From positions 1-39,235 of the forward strand of contig CAKTLD010000005.1 in assembly GCA_934572445.1 (NCBI GenBank): 39,235 nucleotides of DNA, in the 5' to 3' direction. This document shows positions 7,270 through 14,416 of this stretch, one piece after another. The notes beneath the pieces were generated by a model, which saw only the letters and a program-made list of their open reading frames with translations, was not told where the DNA came from and did not search any database. This stretch comes from an uncultured Oscillospiraceae bacterium (lineage in GTDB: Bacteria; Bacillota; Clostridia; Oscillospirales; Oscillospiraceae). Each line of letters starts with the position of its first letter. Position 1 is the stretch's first letter. The translations under genes were made by a program, and so were the position numbers.

Positions 7270-7770
7270 ATGCAGAAAGTTGGACGTTTCATTCATAAAA
7301 ACGGAGAACTGCTCTTTTCTTTACTGTTGCTGGTTTTCTCAGCATTCATGTTTGTTCAGGCATTTTCTATCACCGGCCTGTCGTCCGCGACGGACGTAGC
7401 CGGTCCGGCACTGATGCCAAAACTGATTTTTGGCCTGATGACCCTGCTCTCGGTCCTGCTTCTCATTGACTATTCTGCACGCCGGCGTGCCCAGCAAGAC
7501 AAGGCTGAAGATGAGAATGCGATGCGGATCGCCCGCAACCGCGGACTCATTGCCATCGGCGGCATTCTGTTATTCGTGTTCCTGATGGATAAGCTGGGCT
7601 TTTTGCTCTCTTCCATACTCTATGTGTTTGGAGAAATCTATCTGCTCGGCCCCAAGGACAAGCGCAAGCCCTTGCTTTGGGCGGCGATCGCCATCCTGTT
7701 TTGCGTGGCAGTCTATTATCTGTTCCGCTATCAGGTCTACATAAAGCTGCCGAAAGGCATTTTAGGATAA
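7270..7770 (+). CDS. tctB: Tripartite tricarboxylate transporter small membrane subunit
   Basis: The product is 166 residues from ATG 7270, with AGGAGG 12 bases upstream. An earlier in-frame ATG at 7234 lies before that ribosome site and is unlikely. Four hydrophobic segments are visible (about residues 12-30, 46-64, 93-110 and 130-150), the standard topology of the TctB/DUF1468 small subunit. Its sequence is poorly conserved in the family, so the call leans on topology, length and position between tctC and tctA. It pairs with TctA in the membrane to import a carboxylate, probably driven by an ion gradient. Only 12 bases separate it from tctA. Confidence 0.85.
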   Translation: MQKVGRFIHKNGELLFSLLLLVFSAFMFVQAFSITGLSSATDVAGPALMPKLIFGLMTLLSVLLLIDYSARRRAQQDKAEDENAMRIARNRGLIAIGGILLFVFLMDKLGFLLSSILYVFGEIYLLGPKDKRKPLLWAAIAILFCVAVYYLFRYQVYIKLPKGILG

Positions 7771-7782
7771 AGGGGGAAAATC

Positions 7783-9300
7783 ATGTTAGATCTATTTGCT
7801 ACCGGCCTGCTTCACATGACAGAGCCGTTTAATCTGCTGCTGATGTTTTTCGGCGTTTCTCTCGGTATCCTCTTTGGCGCGATCCCGGGGCTGACGAGCT
7901 GCATTGCCATTGCGCTGTGCCTGCCGCTGACCTATACGATGTCGTCCTATTCGGCCTTCGCGCTGCTCATTGCACTGTTTGTTGGCGGTATCTCCGGCGG
8001 CCTCATTTCCGCGGTGCTGATCAACATCCCCGGCACGCCTGCCTCCGTGGCGACGACCTTTGACGGCGCCCCGCTGGCGAAAAAGGGTGAAGCAAGCAAA
8101 GCGCTTGGCGTCGGCATCGTTTTTTCCTGCCTCGGCACGGTGTTCAGCTGCATTATTCTCACATTCCTTGCGCCGTCGCTCGCGCAGTTTGCACTGAAAT
8201 TCAGTTCGTTTGAGTTCTTTTCCATCGCGCTCTTCTCGCTCAGCCTGATCGGCGTGCTCTCCGGCAACAACATGATCAAGGGCCTGCTGGCCGGCGCGAT
8301 GGGCCTTGCGGTATCGCTAATCGGCCTTGCGCCGATTGACGGCCTGCGCCGTTACACGTTTGGGCTGACGGAACTGACGACCGGCTTTTCCAGCATTCCA
8401 GCGATGGTTGGACTCTTTGCAATCTCCGAGATCATCAAGTCCGCCATGGATACCAGTGTGGCGACGGTTGCGGATTATAAGCCTGGTAAGATTAAAGGAT
8501 TTGGCTTTTCTCTCAAAGAGTTCTTTAGTCAGATAAAGAACTTCTTTATTTCTGCTGGCATTGGAACATTTATAGGAATCTTGCCAGGCATTGGCGCGAC
8601 CACAAGCAATATCATGGCTTATGCGGCTGTTAAGGGTGCATCAAAGTACCCTGAAAAATTCGGTACCGGTGTGATTGATGGTGTGGTTGCAAGTGAAACA
8701 AGTAACAACGCGGTTATTGGCGGTGCAATGGTTCCGCTCATTTCACTCGGAATTCCGGGCGATGCGAATACGGCTATGCTGCTTGGCGCATTGATGATTC
8801 ACGGACTGACGCCGGGTCCTGCACTCATCCGGAACAACGGCGATCTAGTCTATTCTATTTTTGTTTCCATTCTCATCTGTTCATTCATCATGCTGTTTGT
8901 TGAGTTCTTTGGTATGCGCATTTTCGTGCAGTTGCTCCGCATTCCGAAGTATATCCTTCTGCCGCTTGTTTTGGTGCTCTGTTGTGTTGGTGCAATTAGC
9001 GTCAGTGGCCGTATGTTTGATGTCTATACGCTGATCGGTTTTGGCCTACTCGGATTCCTGCTCCAGACCTATGGCTTCCCCCGAGCACCGTTTGTGCTAG
9101 GCATCATTCTCGGCACGGATCTGGAAACGAATCTGCGGCAGGCGCTCCAGTTGGGCAAGAATTCGATCGTGCCGTTCTTTACTCGTCCCATCAGCGGGCT
9201 GTTCTTATGCATTACGCTGGCTATCATCGCAAGTATTGCGTGGAAGCAGATCAAAAAGCGTAAGGCCGGCAGCGTGGTCGCAGATCAAGAGGGGGACTGA
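7783..9300 (+). CDS. tctA: Tripartite tricarboxylate transporter large permease
   Basis: The product is 505 residues from ATG 7783, behind AAGGGGG. About 11-12 hydrophobic segments and both TctA signatures are present: GAIPGLTS and INIPGTPASVATTFDG in the first half, and GILPGIGATTSNI and LGIPGDANTAMLLGALMIHG in the second. It forms the transport channel with TctB and receives ligand from TctC. Base composition changes sharply inside the gene: the 60 bases at 8281-8340 have 41 G/C, whereas those at 8521-8580 have 19. The low-GC part runs from about 8470 to about 9070 without any frame break, suggesting a mosaic gene. It ends four bases before the amidohydrolase start, so the two are co-transcribed. 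Confidence 0.93.
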   Translation: MLDLFATGLLHMTEPFNLLLMFFGVSLGILFGAIPGLTSCIAIALCLPLTYTMSSYSAFALLIALFVGGISGGLISAVLINIPGTPASVATTFDGAPLAKKGEASKALGVGIVFSCLGTVFSCIILTFLAPSLAQFALKFSSFEFFSIALFSLSLIGVLSGNNMIKGLLAGAMGLAVSLIGLAPIDGLRRYTFGLTELTTGFSSIPAMVGLFAISEIIKSAMDTSVATVADYKPGKIKGFGFSLKEFFSQIKNFFISAGIGTFIGILPGIGATTSNIMAYAAVKGASKYPEKFGTGVIDGVVASETSNNAVIGGAMVPLISLGIPGDANTAMLLGALMIHGLTPGPALIRNNGDLVYSIFVSILICSFIMLFVEFFGMRIFVQLLRIPKYILLPLVLVLCCVGAISVSGRMFDVYTLIGFGLLGFLLQTYGFPRAPFVLGIILGTDLETNLRQALQLGKNSIVPFFTRPISGLFLCITLAIIASIAWKQIKKRKAGSVVADQEGD

Positions 9301-9303
9301 GCA

Positions 9304-10452
9304 ATGAAAGTTGATGTTTTGATTGAGAACGGGCGGGTGATCGATCCGGCCCGCAATCTCAATGCGATCGGCACCGTTGCACTGCGCAGCGGCCGCGTGG
9401 TGGATATCCCGGAGGGGGAGAGCGTGGAAGCGGTCCAGACCGTAAATGCGAAGGGACTTTTAGTCGTCCCCGGCCTGATTGATTATCACGAGCATATCAA
9501 TTACCGCTGCACGGACGTGGGAATCCCGCCTGATCTTGCAACGCTGCCCAAAGGAGTAACAACGGTGGTGGACTGCGGCAGCTCCGGCCCGACGAACTGC
9601 ATGGCATTTCTTGACCGGCTGAGCCAGTGCATCGTCAAGAGCCGTATTTATGTCCACATCAGCCCGCTCGGTTTGGCAACACAGCAGTTTTACGAACCGC
9701 TGATGCCGGAAAAGTGGGATATGGGCAAGTTTGAAGAGGCCTTTGACCAGGGCGGCGACCGCATCCGCGGTATCAAGATGCGCGTGAGCAACTTCTTGCT
9801 CAAAGATATCGGCATGCAGCCGTATTATGAAATGCTCAAAGTGGCAGAGCGCTTTCACAAGGGCGTTTTGATCCATCCGTCCGATCCGCCTGTACGGCAG
9901 GGGGAAATCCTTGCCAGTCTGCGTCCGGGCGATGTCTATTGCCATGTCTTTCAGGGAAAGGGACATACGATCATTGAAGACGGCAAACTGGTACCGGAGC
10001 TGCTGGAGGCGCGCCGCCGCGGCGTAATTTTCGATATTGCACACGGCGCGGCAAATTTCAATTTTGATATTGCCGAGCAGGCACTTGCACTGGGCTTTGC
10101 GCCTGACATGATCAGCACGGATACAACAAAGAAAACGTGGAATAAGCAGCCGGTATGTTCCCTGCCTTATGTCATGTCGAAGTTTTTGTATCTGGGCATG
10201 CCGCTGGAGGAGGTCATCCGCTGCGTGACGCAGACCCCGGCGCGTGCGCTGAATATGGAAGGGAAGATCGGTACGCTTGCCCCCGGAGCTTACGGAGATG
10301 TGACGCTACTGCGGCTTGACGAGGGTGATTATACCTTCCGCGACGCGCAGGGCAATACCAGACAGGGAGCAAAACTGCTGGTGCCCATTGTGACCTTTGC
10401 CAATGGCTTAATGGTCTATCAGGACCCGGTTTTTACGGCGATGCAGGAATAA
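9304..10452 (+). CDS. Amidohydrolase/deacetylase family metallohydrolase
   Basis: The product is 382 residues from ATG 9304, three bases after the tctA stop. The N-terminal strand is of amidohydrolase type (VLIENGRVIDPARNLNAIGT). The metal site is complete: His62-x-His64 in IDYHEHINY, Lys158 (candidate carbamylated Lys) in RGIKMRVSN, His191 in LIHPSDPP, His214 in YCHVFQGKG, and Asp273 in ISTDTT. These features place it in the EF_0837-like amidohydrolase/deacetylase group of uncertain substrate, related to dihydroorotase. It probably hydrolyses an amide, imide or lactone-like bond in the imported carboxylate or a derivative. The true substrate is unknown. Confidence 0.85.
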   Translation: MKVDVLIENGRVIDPARNLNAIGTVALRSGRVVDIPEGESVEAVQTVNAKGLLVVPGLIDYHEHINYRCTDVGIPPDLATLPKGVTTVVDCGSSGPTNCMAFLDRLSQCIVKSRIYVHISPLGLATQQFYEPLMPEKWDMGKFEEAFDQGGDRIRGIKMRVSNFLLKDIGMQPYYEMLKVAERFHKGVLIHPSDPPVRQGEILASLRPGDVYCHVFQGKGHTIIEDGKLVPELLEARRRGVIFDIAHGAANFNFDIAEQALALGFAPDMISTDTTKKTWNKQPVCSLPYVMSKFLYLGMPLEEVIRCVTQTPARALNMEGKIGTLAPGAYGDVTLLRLDEGDYTFRDAQGNTRQGAKLLVPIVTFANGLMVYQDPVFTAMQE

Positions 10453-10462
10453 GAGGAATGAC

Positions 10463-11434
10463 ATGAAAAAAATAGCAATTTACGGTACGTTTAACGATGG
10501 GATGAGAGCGGCGCTGCATGAAAAGTGCCCTGCCGGCTTTACCGTGAGCGAAGTCCCGCTTGGCGAATTGAGGGAACTGGCGCAGGCTGATTATGTGGTC
10601 TGCCGTGCGGTTGCCATGACGGATGAAATCTTTGTCCAGCTCCCCAATTTGAAGCTGCTGCAAAAGTGGGGCGCCGGCTACGACAAGATCGACGTTGAAG
10701 CTGCCGGAGCGCACGGGATCCCTGTTGCGGTCTGCGTGGGCGGCAACGCGCTGCCGGTCGCCGAGCTGGCGGTCACACTAATGCTGTCGGTGTTGCGCAA
10801 CACGGTGGCACTGACCGGACGCATGCAGCGCGGCGAGTGGGCAAGAAACGAATTTGCGGAGAGATCTTATCTTCTTCACGGCAAGACCGTGGGCCTGGTC
10901 GGCATCGGCAATGTGGCGAAGAAGACGGCCGAGATCCTGAAAGGAGGCTTTGCCTGCAATATTCTCTATTATGATGTATTTCGCATGAGCGAGGAACAGG
11001 AGCGGGCTCTCGGCGTGACCTATGCAGACCTTGATACGCTGATGAAAGAGTCGGATATTGTGAGTATCCATGTGCCGCTGCTGGATTCGACGGCGGGGAT
11101 GATCGACCACAGTAAGCTTGCGCTGATGAAGCCAACGGCGTGCCTCATCAATACCTCGCGCGGCGGAGTGGTGAATGAAGCGGATCTGATCGACGCGCTG
11201 CAGCAGGGGAAAATCCTTGGCGCGGGCCTGGATACCTACGAAAAGGAGCCGCTGGATGTCGCATCGCCCCTGCTGCACATGGAGTGCGTTGTCACAACGC
11301 CGCACGCGGGCGGAAATACCGTGGACAATGACGTCAATATGGCCGCCATCTGCATGAACAATATCGCACAGTTCGACGCGGACGGCGATAAGACGATGCG
11401 GGCGATCGTTAATCAGAATTTTCTGAAAGACTAA
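10463..11434 (+). CDS. D-2-hydroxyacid dehydrogenase (NAD-binding)
   Basis: The product is 323 residues, 10 bases after the amidohydrolase, with AGAGGAATGAC before ATG 10463. It has the bipartite D-isomer-specific 2-hydroxyacid dehydrogenase fold. Catalytic Arg233 (NTSRGG), Glu262 (YEKEP) and His281 (TPHAGGNT) are all present, and Asp171 after the second strand of the Rossmann fold suggests NAD(H) use. The dinucleotide motif reads G147-I-G149-N-V-A152, with Ala where most members have the third Gly. It interconverts a 2-oxo acid and a D-2-hydroxy acid. In this operon it probably oxidises an intermediate before an aldol cleavage. Substrate identity is not visible. Confidence 0.9.
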   Translation: MKKIAIYGTFNDGMRAALHEKCPAGFTVSEVPLGELRELAQADYVVCRAVAMTDEIFVQLPNLKLLQKWGAGYDKIDVEAAGAHGIPVAVCVGGNALPVAELAVTLMLSVLRNTVALTGRMQRGEWARNEFAERSYLLHGKTVGLVGIGNVAKKTAEILKGGFACNILYYDVFRMSEEQERALGVTYADLDTLMKESDIVSIHVPLLDSTAGMIDHSKLALMKPTACLINTSRGGVVNEADLIDALQQGKILGAGLDTYEKEPLDVASPLLHMECVVTTPHAGGNTVDNDVNMAAICMNNIAQFDADGDKTMRAIVNQNFLKD

Positions 11435-11455
11435 GACGAAAAGAGATAGAAGATC

Positions 11456-12178
11456 ATGATCAATATTGGAAATCGTATTTTTACAAATGTCACACGGGCG
11501 GATCGCTCTCTGGTGGAGCAGTTTCGCGGTCTGCCTTCAAGCAACATCAACGATGAGATGAACCGCCTGTACTGCATGCATGACTACATTCATCTGCTCA
11601 ATCCTGAAAAGGCGAAGCCCTTGCTCGGCACGGCAATCACGGTGAAAGCGCCAATCGGCGATAATCTCTTTTTCCATCAGGCGCTCGACATGGCGCAGGA
11701 GGGAGATGTGATCGTGGTAGATGGCGGCAGTGGATGCAACCGCTCGCTGGCCGGAGAGATCATGCTGCGCTTCGCCTGCAAAAAGGGCATCGCGGGCATC
11801 GTGGTAGACGGCTGCCTGCGCGATCTGGACGGCATCGAGACGCTGGATATGCCGGTTTACGCCAAGGGCGTGACGCCGCAGGGCCCCTTTAAGTTTGGTC
11901 CGGGCGAAGTAAACGTCCCCGTGGCCTGCGGCGGTCAGGTCGTGTTCCCGGGAGACATTCTGGTGGGCGATCACGACGGGATCGTAGTCATTCGCCGTCA
12001 GGACGCGCAGGAGGTCGCACAGGCGGCGATCACAAAGAAGACGTCCGAAGATAAGACGTTCGCGCTGATGGACGAGGATGTGAACGCCTACGCGGAGAAA
12101 CATCTTAAAACGACCGCAAAGCGTATGGACGGCAAAAACGTCGCTCTTCTCGGCAACTATAACGAGCTCTATCACTGA
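11456..12178 (+). CDS. RraA-family protein (aldolase/decarboxylase-like)
   Basis: The product is 240 residues from ATG 11456, which has only a weak purine-rich ribosome site. It shows the RraA fold signature: a SSNINDEMNR N-terminus, GDVIVVDGGSG, AGEIMLRFACKKGIAGIVVDG, CLRDLDGIETLDMPVYAKGV and a GDILVGDHDGIVVI strand. The Gly-Glu, Arg-Asp and Asp residues used for metal and pyruvate-enolate binding in HMG/CHA aldolases are present (GEIM, LRDLDG, GDHDG). Members either bind RNase E, which is unlikely in Firmicutes, or act as 4-hydroxy-4-methyl-2-oxoglutarate-type aldolases or oxaloacetate decarboxylases. Its place at the end of a catabolic operon favours the enzyme role. Confidence 0.85.
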   Translation: MINIGNRIFTNVTRADRSLVEQFRGLPSSNINDEMNRLYCMHDYIHLLNPEKAKPLLGTAITVKAPIGDNLFFHQALDMAQEGDVIVVDGGSGCNRSLAGEIMLRFACKKGIAGIVVDGCLRDLDGIETLDMPVYAKGVTPQGPFKFGPGEVNVPVACGGQVVFPGDILVGDHDGIVVIRRQDAQEVAQAAITKKTSEDKTFALMDEDVNAYAEKHLKTTAKRMDGKNVALLGNYNELYH

Positions 12179-12194
12179 AGCTCAATACTAAAAA

Positions 12195-12225
12195 AGATGG
12201 GAAGAAACTGGACTTCTTCCCATCT
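12195..12225. terminator. Hairpin between the operon end and tnpV relic
   Basis: AGATGGGAAGAA (12195-12206) and TTCTTCCCATCT (12214-12225) form a perfect 12-bp stem. The A-run before it gives a six-T tail on the minus strand, so it looks like a terminator of the minus-strand tnpV relic that may also stop or stabilise the operon transcript. Confidence 0.65.
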
Positions 12226-12231
12226 CGACGT

Positions 12232-12567
12232 TCATGGAGAAAAGCAATGGCCGAATGAGCAATAGCTTCGTAATGCGGGATATATTTTACCAAAATCGAT
12301 TTTGGAGATAGTCCTCTTTGCTACATTGCGGATGTTGTTCATCGCACCGACCCATGCCGTTTGATCCTCGGCCTTCAGCTGCTTCGTGACACCTTGTGCC
12401 CGTGCTGTCTGCCCGATCACAAGCCGCAGCATCTTGTTTGCCTCACGGTCGATCTCATTGAGATGATGCGTCAGCTGACCGGAGGTTTTCAAATTGCCAT
12501 AGGCCGCAGGGCCCTCCTCGGGTACCACTGAATCCGGCAGGGAGTAATCTCCGTACTTGCCGCATAT
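12232..12567 (-). pseudogene. tnpV: tnpV relic, copy B (lost start, internal deletion)
   Basis: The minus strand reads CGKYGDYSLPDSVVPEEG at the N-terminal end, then GQLTHHLNEIDREANKMLRL, and later VTKQLKAEDQTAWVGAMNNI, all diagnostic of TnpV. The initial ATG is gone and one base is missing in the first codons compared with copy A. About 20 codons normally between AAYG and the TSGQL segment are deleted. The end extends past the normal family C-terminus to a stop at 12232. A perfect 16-bp palindrome, CCAAAATCGATTTTGG, lies at 12290-12305 near its 3' end. It marks a second insertion of the element family seen at 277-628. Confidence 0.75.
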
Positions 12568-12570
12568 AAT

Positions 12571-12729
12571 TCCTGTTTTGCGTTCCTTCCTGTTTCAGAA
12601 TCTACCCCTTATTAGGTTTGGACTGCATAAAACAATCGGACTGACCAGTGCCGTATTTTGCGGCTTCGGAATAAATCACCGCATCATTTGATGAAACTCG
12701 CTGCAAAAAAGAAGCCTTTTGAGTTCGAG
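12571..12729. repeat. tnpV upstream block, copy B
   Basis: This is the counterpart of 442-611, more diverged, ending in the same TTCGAG. No tRNA-like CCA end follows here. No gene is supported between 12571 and the exporter stop at 12767. Confidence 0.55.
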
Positions 12730-12766
12730 CACCGAGCGAATAGACACTGTTTCCGCAAGCGCCGAT

Positions 12767-14416
12767 TTATCCGGCTAAGGGCTTGATCTCGATCGTGCGG
12801 CCACCGAGGCTTTCATAGATGCGGTGCGAGATGGAGAGCACCGTGCGACCTTGAGACGCGCGGCGCAGCGCCTCGAGCACGCGCGCTTCGGTCTCGGCAT
12901 CGAGATTTGCGGTGATCTCGTCGAGCAGCAGCACGGCGGGGTCCGCCGCCGCGGCTCGCGCGATGGACAAAAGCTGCCACTCGCCCTGCGAGAACAGCCC
13001 ATCCGCACAGGGGGTGTCGTAGCCGTTCGGCAGCACGCGGATGACTTCGTCGAGGCCCGCGAGCTGCGCAGCGTTTTCTGCCATGGCGCGGGTGATGTGC
13101 TCATCTCCCAGCGTGATCTGGTCGAGCACCGTGCCCGGCACGCGGGCGAAGTGCTGCTCGACGCAGCCGATGCACGCGCGGCGCTCCTCGTCCGTGATGG
13201 CGGAAACGTCCACGCCGCCGATGGCGATCGTTCCCGCCTGCGGGCGATAGAGTCCCAGCAGCAGGCGGAAGACCGTGCTCTTGCCCGCGCCCGTGCGGCC
13301 GACGAGCGTGACCTGCTCGCCGGCTTTCACAGTGAAAGAGAGGTCGGAGAGCACCGTACGCTCGCCGTAGCCAAAGGTGACGTGCGAGAGGACGACGTCG
13401 CCGCGCGCGGCGGCTTCTTCACGCGGCGCGGGAATGTCGCGTTCCGGCTGGGCGAGAAACGCGTCGATGCGCTTGACGCCCGCCATCGCGGACTGGATGG
13501 TCTGGATCTCCATGCCGAGGCTTTCGATCGGCGTGAAGATGCGCGAAATATAGTCGATGATCGTGACGGACGTGCCGACGGACATGCCGAACAGCGCCAG
13601 CACGCGTGCGTTTCCCGAAGCCGAGAGCAGCATCACCGCGCCGACGACGGCAGCGCTGAGCACGAGCACGACGGGGGAGTAGATCGCGTCGTAAAAGTTC
13701 GTGCGCTCAACGGCGGCGTAGCTCTCGCCGATGCGGCGGTCGTAGCGCTCCGACATGTAGTCTTCAAGGCCGAGAGCGCGGATGGTGCGGATGTTGTGCA
13801 GCGCCTCCGGCACCTGACCGGAGATGGCGGCGACGGCACGGCGGTTGTCGAGCTGGGCCGCGAGCATGCGCTTTTGCACATGGCGCGTGAAGAGCGTGAG
13901 CAGCGGCAGCACGAGCAGGAGCAGCAGCGCAAGGCCCGGATTTTTGAGCGCGATGACGGCGAGGATGGAGAGGATGCGGCACGCGTCCGCCGCCATGGAG
14001 ATGACGCCCGAGGTGAACAGCGCCTCGACCGTGTCCACATCGCCGGAAAAGCGCGCGGCGACCTCGCCGGGGTCCTGCGCGGAGAGCGCCGCGGCGGGCA
14101 GCCGCGTCAGCTTGGCGGAGAGCTCCGAGCGCAGTGCGTGCGTCATCTTCTGTCCGAAAATTTCGAGCAGCGTTTCCTGCGCCGAGGACAGCACGCCCTC
14201 GAGCGCGAGAGAGCCGAAGTACAGCAGCGCCGCCGTGAACACGAGCGGCGTACCGCCGGTCAGATCGTCAATGATCTGGCCGAGCAGCAGCGGCGGCAGG
14301 AGGGAGGTGAGCACCGAGGCCGCCGCGCAGAGCAGCGTCCCCGCGCTTAAGAGCTTGTGACCCGCCGCCGCGCCGCGGATGGCGGCAAAGACGCCGGAAC
14401 TCTGATTACGCTTCAT
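12767..14416 (-). CDS. ABC exporter half-transporter with canonical Walker B and altered signature
   Basis: The product is 549 residues. ATG 14416 is used because AGGAGG lies upstream; the longer frame to 14473 lacks a site. It overlaps the end of the partner gene by 11 bases. Six hydrophobic segments fill residues 1-300, followed by an ATPase domain with Walker A LVGRTGAGKST (about 374), a degenerate signature FSQGEWQLLSIARA (about 475) instead of LSGGQ, Walker B LLLDEITANLD with the catalytic Glu (about 497), and H-loop His in SISHRIYES (about 528). With its partner it should form an asymmetric heterodimeric exporter in which this subunit supplies the catalytic Glu. The substrate is unknown; drugs, lipids and peptides are typical for the family. 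Confidence 0.9.
   Translation of the reverse strand: MKRNQSSGVFAAIRGAAAGHKLLSAGTLLCAAASVLTSLLPPLLLGQIIDDLTGGTPLVFTAALLYFGSLALEGVLSSAQETLLEIFGQKMTHALRSELSAKLTRLPAAALSAQDPGEVAARFSGDVDTVEALFTSGVISMAADACRILSILAVIALKNPGLALLLLLVLPLLTLFTRHVQKRMLAAQLDNRRAVAAISGQVPEALHNIRTIRALGLEDYMSERYDRRIGESYAAVERTNFYDAIYSPVVLVLSAAVVGAVMLLSASGNARVLALFGMSVGTSVTIIDYISRIFTPIESLGMEIQTIQSAMAGVKRIDAFLAQPERDIPAPREEAAARGDVVLSHVTFGYGERTVLSDLSFTVKAGEQVTLVGRTGAGKSTVFRLLLGLYRPQAGTIAIGGVDVSAITDEERRACIGCVEQHFARVPGTVLDQITLGDEHITRAMAENAAQLAGLDEVIRVLPNGYDTPCADGLFSQGEWQLLSIARAAAADPAVLLLDEITANLDAETEARVLEALRRASQGRTVLSISHRIYESLGGRTIEIKPLAG

Noticed and set aside
5958..7292. 444-codon open frame on the minus strand across the end of the LacI gene and tctC
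   Set aside because: It crosses two clear genes, a terminator and an operator pair on the other strand and has no recognisable domain.
12824..14350. 508-codon open frame on the plus strand
   Set aside because: It is antisense to the ABC exporter gene, extremely Arg/Glu/His rich, and has no family motif. It is a GC-driven shadow.
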